Assembly: GCF_013839425.1 (NCBI RefSeq)
Contig: NZ_JACDNP010000006.1
Location: 1-64,000 of the forward strand
Direction of reading: 5' to 3'
From: Halorhabdus salina
GTDB lineage: Archaea; Halobacteriota; Halobacteria; Halobacteriales; Haloarculaceae
Length of the DNA: 64,000 bases
The notes below the pieces were generated by a model. It was not told the DNA's origin and ran no database searches. It was given only the letters and a program-made list of their open reading frames with translations. Of this stretch, positions 17,310 through 25,261 are shown in pieces (position 1 is the stretch's first letter; every line of letters starts with the position of its first letter). The position numbers and the translations under genes are program-made.

Positions 17310-17948
17310 ATGTTCACGGGTATAATTGAAGACGTCGGCACCATCGTCGAGATCGACCGACGGGCAGAAGCGCTGGTTCTGACGATTCACAGTGAGGAGA
17401 TCGCGCCTGAACTCGGCGATAGCGTGGCCGTCAACGGCCCATGCCTGACTGTTGTCGATATCGACCGGGCGGCCCAGACGTTCACCGTCGAAGTGACGCC
17501 CGAGACCTACCGACGGACGACGCTGGAAGAACTCCGCCCGGACAGCCCGGTCAATCTCGAATCGGCACTGACGCTGGCAGATGAACTTGGCGGCCACCTC
17601 GTGACGGGCCACGTCGACGGGACCGGCGTCGTGACGGATCTCCGCCGGGAAGAGAAAGCCCGGATCTACTCGATCCGGCCGCCCGAAGACTTGCTGCCGT
17701 ACCTGGCTCCGAAAGGGTCGGTGGCCGTCGACGGCGTCAGTTTGACCGTCGTTGACGTCGATCGCACGTTCAGCGTCTCGATCACCGACTTCACCGAAGA
17801 GGAGACGCTCCTCCGGGAGACGAGTGTCGGCGACACGGTCAACATCGAAGTCGACGTGATCGCCCGATATCTCGAACGACTGGCCGGCAGCGCCGATGCC
17901 GGTGCTGGTGATCTGATGGAGAAATTAGCATCAATGGAGGGTACATAA
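17310..17948 (+). CDS. ribE: Riboflavin synthase, bacterial alpha-subunit type
   Basis: This enzyme makes riboflavin from two lumazine molecules. The 212-residue protein has the two lumazine-binding repeats of the bacterial/yeast family. The first starts MFTGIIEDVG, with VNGPCLTV inside; the second starts near GHVDGTG (about 100), with VDGVSLTV. I chose ATG 17310 because it gives the canonical MFTGI start; a GTG at 17214 and an ATG at 17241 lie upstream in frame. Many archaea use an unrelated riboflavin synthase, so this type suggests acquisition from bacteria. Its TAA overlaps the next ATG (TAATG). Confidence 0.92.
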   Translation: MFTGIIEDVGTIVEIDRRAEALVLTIHSEEIAPELGDSVAVNGPCLTVVDIDRAAQTFTVEVTPETYRRTTLEELRPDSPVNLESALTLADELGGHLVTGHVDGTGVVTDLRREEKARIYSIRPPEDLLPYLAPKGSVAVDGVSLTVVDVDRTFSVSITDFTEEETLLRETSVGDTVNIEVDVIARYLERLAGSADAGAGDLMEKLASMEGT

Positions 17949-19186
17949 TGAGTATCGTCGATTCCGACCGCGACCGATCCCGCTATGACGACATCGAGGC
18001 TGTGATCGCCGCACTCGAAGCCGGCGAGATGATCTTGATCGTCGACGAGGCGGGCCGGGAAAACGAGGGCGACCTCTACGTGCCGGCCGAGGCAGTCACG
18101 CCCGAACAGATCAATTTCATGCTCACGGACGGGCGCGGGCTGGTCTGTGCACCGATGGGTCCCGAGCTGACCGACGACCTCGGGCTCGAACAGATGGTGC
18201 CCCGGTCCCAGAATACCGAGGAGATGGGCACCGCATTCACCGTCTCGGTCGACGCCGTCTCGACGGGCACGGGCATCTCGGCGTACGACCGCGCGGAGAC
18301 GATCCAGGCCCTGGCCGATCCCGAGACTGCCCCCACGGACTTGGAGAAACCAGGCCACATTTTCCCCCTGGAAGCGCGGGCTGACGGCGTTCTGGATCGA
18401 GCCGGTCACACCGAGGCGGCGGTCGATCTGGCCCGGATCGCTGGCTATCGGCCCGCGGGCGTGATCTGCGAGGTCGTCGACGACGACGGGACGATGGCCC
18501 GCGAGGACCGCCTTCTGGAATTTGCCGAGGAACACGACTTGCCGACCGTGACCGTCGCGGATGTCGTCGAGTACCGATATTTGACCGAGACGTTGGTCTC
18601 TCGCGAGGTCGAGACGCGCCTTCCCACGGAGTTCGGCGAGTTCGACCTCTATGGGTACGATTATCGCGGTGAGACTCATGTCGCCCTGGTCAACTTCGAG
18701 GACGTCGATCCCGGGACGGACCGCCCACTCGTGCGGATCCATTCGAAGTGTCTGACCGGTGACGCCCTCCACTCGCTGAAGTGTGACTGTGGCTTCCAGC
18801 TCGATCAGACCCTCCAACGAATCAGCGAGGAGGGTGGCGTCTTGCTGTATCTCGATCAGGAAGGGCGAGGGATCGGCCTGCTGAACAAACTCAAAGCCTA
18901 CCAGCTCCAGGAAGAGGGCTATGACACTGTCGAGGCCAACCGTGAGCTCGGGTTCGAGCCCGACGAACGGCGCTTCGATGCCGCCGCCCAGATGCTCAAG
19001 GATATCGGCCTCGACAGGGTGCGTCTGCTGACGAACAATCCCCGGAAAATCACGGCCTTAGAGCGGTTTGGCTTCGACGTCGAGACCGACTCCCTGGAGA
19101 TCGAACCCAATCCGGAAAACGAATCGTACCTCGCAACGAAGGCCGAAAAGCTCGGCCATCAACTCGACGTGTTCAACACGGACTAA
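17948..19186 (+). CDS. ribBA: Bifunctional DHBP synthase / GTP cyclohydrolase II
   Basis: The 412-residue protein fuses two riboflavin enzymes. Residues 1-205 are 3,4-dihydroxy-2-butanone-4-phosphate synthase, with DEAGRENEGD (33-42) and AGHTEA. Residues 210-412 are GTP cyclohydrolase II, with zinc ligands Cys268, Cys279 and Cys281 (CLTG to KCDCG) and YLDQEGRGIGL. The fusion is a bacterial layout; archaea usually have a separate RibB and the unrelated GTP cyclohydrolase III. It overlaps ribE by one base and is 25 bp from ribH, so the three form an operon. No ribD (deaminase/reductase) is in the window. Confidence 0.93.
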   Translation: MSIVDSDRDRSRYDDIEAVIAALEAGEMILIVDEAGRENEGDLYVPAEAVTPEQINFMLTDGRGLVCAPMGPELTDDLGLEQMVPRSQNTEEMGTAFTVSVDAVSTGTGISAYDRAETIQALADPETAPTDLEKPGHIFPLEARADGVLDRAGHTEAAVDLARIAGYRPAGVICEVVDDDGTMAREDRLLEFAEEHDLPTVTVADVVEYRYLTETLVSREVETRLPTEFGEFDLYGYDYRGETHVALVNFEDVDPGTDRPLVRIHSKCLTGDALHSLKCDCGFQLDQTLQRISEEGGVLLYLDQEGRGIGLLNKLKAYQLQEEGYDTVEANRELGFEPDERRFDAAAQMLKDIGLDRVRLLTNNPRKITALERFGFDVETDSLEIEPNPENESYLATKAEKLGHQLDVFNTD

Positions 19187-19211
19187 CACAAAACGGACCT
19201 AACACCGATCC

Positions 19212-19688
19212 ATGACAGACTACGACGTGACAGAACTGGAAGGCGAACTGGACGCGAGCGACCGCGAATTCGGTATCGTGGTCAGCCGCTTCAACGACCT
19301 CATCACGGGCAAACTACTCGATGGCGCCCTGGACACGCTGACGCGCCACGGCGCTAGCGAGGACGACATCGACGTGGCCCGCGTGCCGGGCTCCTGGGAA
19401 ATTCCATTGGTGGCACAACGCATGGCCGAGTCCGGCGACTACGATGCCGTGATCGCCCTCGGTGCGGTCATCCGGGGAGAAACACCGCACTTCGAGTACG
19501 TCTCCAACGAAGCGACGAAGGGTGTCGCCAAGGCGACCCTGGACACCGACGTGCCGATCGCCTTCGGCGTGCTGACAACAGACACCACCGAGCAGGCGAT
19601 CGACCGCGCGGGCGTCAAACAGGGCAACAAAGGCAGCGAAGCCGCCGAGAGCGCCATCGAGATGGCCGATCTGCTCGGCGAGTTCTGA
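19212..19688 (+). CDS. ribH: 6,7-dimethyl-8-ribityllumazine synthase
   Basis: RibH condenses the DHBP and ribitylaminouracil products into lumazine, the substrate of RibE. The 158-residue protein shows the family signatures [21 protein letters not shown] (with the catalytic-type His), [11 protein letters not shown] and GNKGSEAA. Length is normal for an icosahedral or pentameric lumazine synthase. It is last in the ribE-ribBA-ribH cluster. ATG 19212 is well placed. Confidence 0.93.
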   Translation: MTDYDVTELEGELDASDREFGIVVSRFNDLITGKLLDGALDTLTRHGASEDDIDVARVPGSWEIPLVAQRMAESGDYDAVIALGAVIRGETPHFEYVSNEATKGVAKATLDTDVPIAFGVLTTDTTEQAIDRAGVKQGNKGSEAAESAIEMADLLGEF

Positions 19689-20115
19689 GGGCGCGTCAGG
19701 TTCTTCGACCGCAGGGTCGTCTGACCGACGCTCGATTGGCAGACAGACCGCGTGGTTCCCCAACCGTGGACTTCTGAGTTCCACTAGTTCACTTCCGGGG
19801 GATTGTTCTCTTGACGCGCCCAAGATAGAAGGCGCGAATTTCGCCTGGTTATGAGCACGAAAAACGTCCGCCGAGCGCAGCGAGCGAGGATACCCGAGCG
19901 GGAAAAAGATGGTCTATATCTTCCACGCGATTCTATCAGGGGTTGATATATTGGTCAGTACCGAAGTAGTGTGAACTCGAAAGTCAAGACGTGACGTAAC
20001 ACTGAGTGGCTAGGTATTCCCGAAGTCGGTGAAACCAACCGACTCGTGAACTGTTGTATGCCATTCTGTGACCAGTCGCGACTTTTTTTCTCGGCGGGTG
20101 CTGTAGTAGCCCCCG
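19689..20115. other. 427 bp without a gene
   Basis: No coding frame is supported. The stretch includes a short inverted repeat (AGGCG/CGCCT around 19831-19847) and a tract of CGAGCG-type repeats (about 19873-19900) common in haloarchaeal spacers. I see no RNA gene. Confidence 0.4.
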
Positions 20116-20937
20116 ATGACAGTCGTTCTCGCCGGCGTCGGCGCAGACCAGTCCAACGTCGGCCGCAACCTCCCGCTGTACGACGACGGGACCTTCGAGT
20201 ACATCCCGATCCCCGAGAAGTGTTCCGAGACCGGCGAATCCGAGACGTTCCGAACCTGGTCCCTCCGGACGGGTGACGTTGCCGCCGATCTTCTCTCGAA
20301 AATCCGCCCCGCGCCCGGTCGCGAGGCGGCCTGGATCACCGATCCCGACCGGATCGCCGACTGGCCGCTCCATCGCGATCCGAACTTCGAGGCGCTGACC
20401 TACGGCGAACACCGCGGAAGTGTCGACCGGCGACAGCGCTACGTCCCCTTTCTGGAAGCGCTGGAGCCGGGCGATATCGTCGGGTTCTACGCCGGACTGG
20501 CCCCGGCCGATGGTGGCGACCCACACCGGTACCTAATCGGGTATTTCACCGTCGAGTCGGTCGTCACCACCCAGGGGCTGTCTCAGGCGGAACAGCGCCG
20601 ACTCCTGGCCGACCACGCCGATAACGCCCACGCCAAACGGGCCGACGACGGCGAACTCTACTACGATCGCATCGGCGCCGACGGAAAGTACGTCGTCATC
20701 GTCGAGGGCCGGCGACCGGGCGGGCTGTTCGAGCGCGATCCCATCCGTCTGAGCGAGAAATACGTCAAACCGGGCAACGAACGGGCCGGCTATTACCTCC
20801 GCGATCTGATCGCCGCGGACTGGAACCTGGCCGGTCCGGACGCCGACCCCGTCGCGCTGACACGGAAACCGGCAATGCAGTTCGATCTCTCCACTGAGGC
20901 GTTCGTCGATCGGGTCGGGATTCCGGACGAGCGCTGA
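20116..20937 (+). CDS. Nmad3-like conserved protein (putative nucleotide-modification-associated)
   Basis: The 273-residue protein begins MTVVLAGVGADQSNVGRN and continues with PLYDDGTFEYIPIPE, a layout I associate with the Nmad3 family, whose members occur near DNA-modification genes. Other conserved-looking pieces are a GDIVGFYAGL strand, HRYLIGYF, and KYVKPGNERAGYYL. No DNA methyltransferase or phage gene is nearby, so its role here is unclear. The family call is by pattern memory and is moderate. Confidence 0.55.
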   Translation: MTVVLAGVGADQSNVGRNLPLYDDGTFEYIPIPEKCSETGESETFRTWSLRTGDVAADLLSKIRPAPGREAAWITDPDRIADWPLHRDPNFEALTYGEHRGSVDRRQRYVPFLEALEPGDIVGFYAGLAPADGGDPHRYLIGYFTVESVVTTQGLSQAEQRRLLADHADNAHAKRADDGELYYDRIGADGKYVVIVEGRRPGGLFERDPIRLSEKYVKPGNERAGYYLRDLIAADWNLAGPDADPVALTRKPAMQFDLSTEAFVDRVGIPDER

Positions 20938-20979
20938 CAGCTCCTGGTTCTATCCAGAAAATTGAATGCCAGTGGGCCG

Positions 20980-21036
20980 TCACTGCAGTTCTTCAACGAG
21001 AGCATCGACCGCTTTGTCCACGAGTTCGTCCGTCAC
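20980..21036 (-). CDS. 18-codon remnant overlapping the wHTH gene
   Basis: A GTG at 21036 overlaps the stop of the upstream wHTH gene (GTGA) and opens only 18 codons (VTDELVDKAV to EELQ). Two-gene antitoxin/toxin modules in haloarchaea often have this coupled layout. The peptide may be the stub of a lost partner gene, or noise. Confidence 0.25.
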   Translation of the reverse strand: MTDELVDKAVDALVEELQ

Positions 21037-21404
21037 CGCTCGTCCTCCACGCTCGGGTGGGATTCCTCGGGGGTGTGTTCGCGCCACGTCTCTTTGTCTT
21101 CCGCGCCGAGTTGCTCGTTGAACAGTGCCGTCGCTCGTTCGTAGCCGTCGTATCCGTCGAGTCGCTCGGAATCGTCAGTAACTGCCCAGTATGTGGCCTT
21201 GTGTTCGACGAGATCGTGGTCCTTCAACCGCGACAGTGCGGTACTGACAGCACCCGCGTCTGCGTCGATCTGGGCGGCGAGTTCGCGTGCCTTGAACGCG
21301 CGATCGTCGTTGACAGCGAGAAACCCGAGTACACGATCCGGCACTGAGAGACGTGCGAGTTCCTCCTCGCTCGTGTTCTCGAAGGTATCCCGGTCAATTG
21401 ACAT
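21033..21404 (-). CDS. Winged-helix DNA-binding protein, antitoxin-like
   Basis: The 123-residue protein has a winged-helix domain (about 22-85: VPDRVLGFLA, KARELAAQ, VSTALSRLKDHDLVEHKATYWAV) and a charged C-terminal tail. Close relatives in haloarchaea are typically the first gene of a two-gene toxin-antitoxin-like pair, and would bind their own promoter. Here the expected partner is missing or reduced to an 18-codon frame. It diverges from the metalloregulator operon. Function is inferred from the family only. Confidence 0.7.
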   Translation of the reverse strand: MSIDRDTFENTSEEELARLSVPDRVLGFLAVNDDRAFKARELAAQIDADAGAVSTALSRLKDHDLVEHKATYWAVTDDSERLDGYDGYERATALFNEQLGAEDKETWREHTPEESHPSVEDER

Positions 21405-21594
21405 TGCTGTCCGAACGTATGTCGTTCGACGTGAAGAGTATTATGCCTGTAAACAACGAAAATGCTGAAAGCGATCTTTCTGAGATCATTCGAAACGCGG
21501 CGGTTGTCCTTCCCAAACGGGGCTCAAAGACTGAGCGCGGCGGCACCGTTGGCTTTGGCTTCTGTGCCCACAATCATTTATTTTCAGCCGGCAG

Positions 21595-21617
21595 ACTTAA
21601 GAGTTAGACACAGCTAA
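21595..21617 (+). promoter_or_regulatory. Promoter and candidate metalloregulator operator
   Basis: A TATA-like ACTTAAGA (21595-21602) is followed by the dyad TTAG (21604-21607), six bases, CTAA (21614-21617), just before the ATG at 21629. Half-sites of the TTAG..CTAA kind resemble DtxR-family operators. The placement between TATA and start fits autorepression by the regulator encoded next. The rest of 21405-21594 shows no gene. Confidence 0.5.
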
Positions 21618-21628
21618 ATTCGGCCAAC

Positions 21629-22327
21629 ATGGATACTGCTGTCATGGAAGATTACCTCAAGGTGATCTACGAACTCGAACGCGATCGGGGGCCGCCGGTG
21701 GGGACGTCGGCGATTGCGGACGCGCTCGGCGTGACACCGCCGACGGCCACGCGCATGCTGGAGAAATTGGCCGAACAAGCCCTCCTCGAACGCGAGAAAT
21801 ACAGCGGCGTCGAGTTGACCGAACACGGCCGGGCGATCGCCATCGAGACGATCCGCCACCACCGACTCTTGGAAGCCTATCTCGTCGAGCATCTCGGGTA
21901 CGAGTGGGAAGAGGTCCACGACGAGGCCGAGCGACTCGAACACCACATCAGCGAGGACTTCGAGGAACGGATCGCCAGCGAACTCGACCATCCGCCGGTC
22001 GATCCACACGGCGAGCCGATCCCGAATGCAGACCTGGAGCCCCCGGTCGAAGAGGGTGTCAAGCCGCTTTCGGCCCACGAGGAACGCGACACTGTTGTCG
22101 TCGCGAGCGTCCGTGAACGCGATGTCGAGACCTTGCGCTATCTCGAAGCGGAGGGTATCGTCCCCGGACGCGAACTCGATATCGTCGAGATCACGCCCGT
22201 CGGAACGTACGTCCTCGAATGTGAGTGTGACAGCCGCCAGCTTCCGGAGTCGACGGCCGAGCGGATCTACGTTCGCTCGGCATCGACCGGCGAGGAGGCT
22301 GCCACTAAGGAGGTGCCGGGACTGTGA
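21629..22327 (+). CDS. DtxR/MntR-family metal-dependent repressor
   Basis: The 232-residue protein has an N-terminal winged helix (residues 1-65: MEDYLKVIYEL, PVGTSAIADALGVTPPTATRMLEKL). A metal-binding/dimerisation domain (66-140) with HHRLLEAYLVEHLGYEW and the EAERLEHHIS helix follows, then a C-terminal SH3/FeoA-like domain (about 155-222). It is likely a Mn2+- or Fe2+-sensing repressor like SirR/IdeR. Its end overlaps the GDT1-type transporter gene by 4 bases, so the two are one operon and metal homeostasis is the probable job. The metal cannot be read from the sequence. Confidence 0.88.
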   Translation: MDTAVMEDYLKVIYELERDRGPPVGTSAIADALGVTPPTATRMLEKLAEQALLEREKYSGVELTEHGRAIAIETIRHHRLLEAYLVEHLGYEWEEVHDEAERLEHHISEDFEERIASELDHPPVDPHGEPIPNADLEPPVEEGVKPLSAHEERDTVVVASVRERDVETLRYLEAEGIVPGRELDIVEITPVGTYVLECECDSRQLPESTAERIYVRSASTGEEAATKEVPGL

Positions 22328-23022
22328 GCGAGTACGTCGAGATTCTCATCGTTGCCTTCGCGTTCCAGCTGTCGGTGTTGCCCGGCGAAAAGGTGCAACT
22401 CATCATCGCGGGGTTGTCGACGCGGTACCATCCACTGGTGGTCGTTTCGGCGGCCGGGACAGCTTTCGCCGGGTGGACGGCCCTGGAGATCCTCTTCGGC
22501 GAGGCGATACAGAGTGCACTCCCGGAACTGTACCTCAACGCCTTCACTGCGGGATTGTTCGTCCTGTTTGCGATCCTGCTGGTCCGGTCGGCACCAAAGC
22601 CGAGTTCGGACACGGCTACGACTGACGGTGGCGTCACGGCCGGCGTGAGCGATCTCGACGTTTCGATTTTCGGCCGGGAGATACCGCCACTGCTGGGTGG
22701 CTGGGTTCCCATTTTCGCGATGATGGCCGCCGGCGAGTTCGGTGACAAGACCCAATTAGTCACGATCGGTCTGGCAGCGGATTACGGCGCGACGTCGGCA
22801 ATCTGGGTCGGCGAGATGCTGGCGATCATCCCCATTAGCCTGCTCAACGCCTATTTCTTCCACCGCTTTGCCCACCTGGTGAACCTCCGGAAGGCCCACT
22901 TTGCCGGTGCGGCGATCTTCGTGTTCTTCGCCGCGGATACCGTCCTCGCCGTTACGACTGGATTCTCAGTCTGGGAGACGATCATCGAAGGGGCCTCCAG
23001 TTTCGTCCTCGCGCTCGTCTGA
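22324..23022 (+). CDS. GDT1/TMEM165 (UPF0016) family cation transporter
   Basis: The 232-residue membrane protein has two related halves of three helices joined by a Thr/Asp/Gly-rich loop (about 93-110). The second half has the family motif EFGDKTQ. The matching site in the first half is degenerate: LPGEKVQ replaces the usual E-x-G-D-K-[TS]. Family members export Mn2+ or Ca2+. The GTG start overlaps the stop of the DtxR-like gene (GTGA), supporting manganese efflux under metalloregulator control. The odd first motif may change specificity. Confidence 0.82.
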   Translation: MSEYVEILIVAFAFQLSVLPGEKVQLIIAGLSTRYHPLVVVSAAGTAFAGWTALEILFGEAIQSALPELYLNAFTAGLFVLFAILLVRSAPKPSSDTATTDGGVTAGVSDLDVSIFGREIPPLLGGWVPIFAMMAAGEFGDKTQLVTIGLAADYGATSAIWVGEMLAIIPISLLNAYFFHRFAHLVNLRKAHFAGAAIFVFFAADTVLAVTTGFSVWETIIEGASSFVLALV

Positions 23023-23125
23023 ACCATCGAGTGTGTTCCAACGCTGTGAGGATCATCCGAAAGATTATCGGTTGGTTCATTGTAGTTCGAAATACGTCGC
23101 CGGCGTCACGAACGGGGGGCTCATC

Positions 23126-23599
23126 ATGACTGACACTCGCGCACTGACTAACGACGTATCGCTTGGAGATCACTCGATCACGCGGACTGGCGGGAAGTAT
23201 CTCTGTGGCCTGCTCAGGTGTGCGCTGGCCGGTCGAGATCGCGTTGCCACCGGTACGCTTGCGACTCGCCTGGGCGTGAGTCGTGCAAGCGTCACCGAAA
23301 TGGTCGAGAAATTCGGTGCCGGCGAACTCGTCGATCACGAACACTACCGCGGCGCAACGTTAACGGCCGAGGGAGAGACCCTGGCACGCCATCTCCAGTG
23401 GCGTCGGTGCGTGACCGAACGCTTCTTCGAGGGGGAACTCGGTCTCGATCTCGACGTCGACTGCGCCTATCGAATCGGGTTCGAATTGCCCGACGAGGGC
23501 GTCGACTGCCTGGCGTCGCTGATCGACCACCCCTGTGATCGGCTGTGTCAAGCGAGCGACGCCGCCGAGTGCCCGCGACTCACGGTCGCCACGGCGTGA
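23126..23599 (+). CDS. Second DtxR-like winged-helix regulator
   Basis: The 157-residue protein has a winged helix (about 20-75: KYLCGLLRCAL, VATGTLATRLGVSRASVTEMVEKFGAGELVDH) and a metal-sensing-like helical domain with RRCVTERFFEGELGLDLD and HPCDRLCQ. It lacks the C-terminal SH3 domain of its neighbour. ATG 23126 is chosen; the upstream frame continues but reads across the end of the transporter gene. Two regulators of one family around a cation transporter suggest a metal-homeostasis locus. Confidence 0.75.
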   Translation: MTDTRALTNDVSLGDHSITRTGGKYLCGLLRCALAGRDRVATGTLATRLGVSRASVTEMVEKFGAGELVDHEHYRGATLTAEGETLARHLQWRRCVTERFFEGELGLDLDVDCAYRIGFELPDEGVDCLASLIDHPCDRLCQASDAAECPRLTVATA

Positions 23600-23844
23600 C
23601 CTGTCTGTCGTCGCTTCTCGGACAGCCTCTGGGTTCTCTCCCGAGAATTCCATACTGCTGGATAGTCCACTGTATTTCCGCGAAACTTCATTATAGGGGT
23701 CGATAAAACGTTTCGCCGTCGTAGCTGCCGTTATAAAATGACACACCACTTGACGTTGAGGGCGTGAAACGGGCTGAAAGCATCCGAAGGCTCTGGCATC
23801 TATAAGGACACCCCGTCCAATGGAGTAGATAGACGGTGTCCCCG

Positions 23845-24093
23845 ATGTCAAGTTCCACGCCCCCACTCTCGGATCACGGACCGCCCGCCAACGGACAGCC
23901 TACCCGCTCGCGGCGCTGGTTGCTCGAACCAGTCCGTGGTATCGCGTTTTGGGCTGCGATTGCCCTTCCATTCGTCCAGCTCCCGCTACTGGTCTCGGGA
24001 CTGGAAGAGCCCTCGACCGCCGCGGCGTTTCTTGCCCTGCTGGCCCTGAACGTGTTTATGCTGTACGTCGGCCACGCCTACCAGCGCGAGTGA
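23845..24093 (+). CDS. Small membrane protein, two hydrophobic segments
   Basis: The 82-residue protein has a polar N-terminal 25 residues and two hydrophobic stretches (about 32-49 and 57-74). A TATA-like CTATAAGG at about 23797 precedes ATG 23845; a GTG at 23836 is also in frame. I do not recognise a family. 23600-23796 holds no visible gene. Confidence 0.6.
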   Translation: MSSSTPPLSDHGPPANGQPTRSRRWLLEPVRGIAFWAAIALPFVQLPLLVSGLEEPSTAAAFLALLALNVFMLYVGHAYQRE

Positions 24094-24104
24094 CTCTCCT
24101 GTTT

Positions 24105-24451
24105 TCGGTCGCCGCTACTGCTGTGAACGAGCGCGGCGATCGCACGTGGCGTCCACGTGATCGCAACCGGAGACTTCCCCATACCGAGACTAAGCACGTG
24201 CATCAATATCGCCCCGCCAACCATCGACCACGCTTCTATCGTCTCGATCGGCAAATCGGATCGAGCCAGCGCGTCAGGACCCTTCCAGTTGCGAAGCTCA
24301 ACGCCGCGCCGAAGCTCATACCAGCGATATTGTAGTGGATCGCGGCGAACAGGACCGGCGGAAACGTCGCCAGTCGGGCCTTGATCGCGGCGAACACGCT
24401 GCCCCAGACGGCTGCCAGCACGACGAACAACAGGGCGTTCCGATAGCGCAC
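24105..24451 (-). pseudogene. EamA/DMT-family transporter pseudogene
   Basis: The first 70 or so codons (24451 down to about 24240) encode the N-terminus of an EamA permease: FVVLAAVWGSVFAAIKA, then FPPVLFAAIHYNIAG. A different frame then continues with IETIEAWSMVGGAILMH and ITWTPRAIAALV, a stretch from the second half of such proteins. Roughly 100 central residues and the last helices are missing. An internal deletion and frameshift have destroyed a gene normally about 300 codons long. Confidence 0.75.
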
Positions 24452-24581
24452 AGTTCGGATTTGAATCGGTGACTTCTACGCATTTCACTTCTGACAGTTC
24501 ACGACAATCGAGGCAACTCCTGTGTGACCGTCACGAGCCCAACAAGAAGGCTGATTACGATGCCCCTACAGGCATGAATCG

Positions 24582-25223
24582 ATGGCTTCGACGTGGAAGC
24601 GTGATTTCGCCAGCGGGTTGATCGTCCTGGCTCCGTTGCTCGTGACGATCGTCGTCCTTCTGTGGCTGTACAACCGTTTGAAGGCAGTCCCGATCAGAAT
24701 CGATCCTGACCCATTTTTCGTCTTCGGTACCAAGATCGATCTGAGTCCGGAGCCACTGGGTGTGGTTCTGACGATCGTCGTGTTCGTTCTTCTGGTGTTT
24801 GCCGTCGGCTATTTGATGCGAACCGCCTTTGGTGCGATCGTCGAATCGGCGATCGACGATCTGATGAACCGATTGCCGGGGCTGCGCGTCGTCTACAACG
24901 CTTCGAAGATGGCTGCCGAGACTGCCCTGACTGGGACCGACGAGTTGCAGGCACCGGTGAAGCTCGAACCCTGGAATGGCATGCGGATGACTGCATTTCT
25001 GACCGGCAAAACGACTGAAGATGGGCGTGAGGTGCTCTTCTTACCCACGGCACCGAACATCACCACTGGCTTCGTCATCGAGGTTGAACCCGAACAGTAT
25101 ACGAAAACCGACGAACGTGTCGAGGAAGCACTCACGCGGATTCTCTCGGCTGGGTTCGGCGAGAGTGACGAGCAGGCCGCCCAGATTGACGTCGAAGAAC
25201 TAGCCGAAAGCAAGTCGTCCTGA
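24582..25223 (+). CDS. DUF502-family membrane protein
   Basis: The 213-residue protein has two hydrophobic helices (about 11-31 and 58-81), then a soluble domain with NRLPGLRVVYNASK and VLFLPTAPNITTGFV, the family hallmarks of DUF502. Members are found in bacteria, archaea and plants, and their function is not established. ATG 24582 fits the usual short N-terminus; another ATG 8 bases upstream is out of frame. Confidence 0.85.
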   Translation: MASTWKRDFASGLIVLAPLLVTIVVLLWLYNRLKAVPIRIDPDPFFVFGTKIDLSPEPLGVVLTIVVFVLLVFAVGYLMRTAFGAIVESAIDDLMNRLPGLRVVYNASKMAAETALTGTDELQAPVKLEPWNGMRMTAFLTGKTTEDGREVLFLPTAPNITTGFVIEVEPEQYTKTDERVEEALTRILSAGFGESDEQAAQIDVEELAESKSS

Positions 25224-25261
25224 CTGCGTGGGTGCGTTTTCTCTCAGCAGCGACCGACCGC

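Noticed and set aside
16900-17310. FMN riboswitch before ribE
   Set aside because: I could not find the conserved helices of that riboswitch, and archaea are not known to rely on it.
17666-18817. 383-codon minus-strand frame across ribBA
   Set aside because: Shadow of two certain genes; composition is not protein-like.
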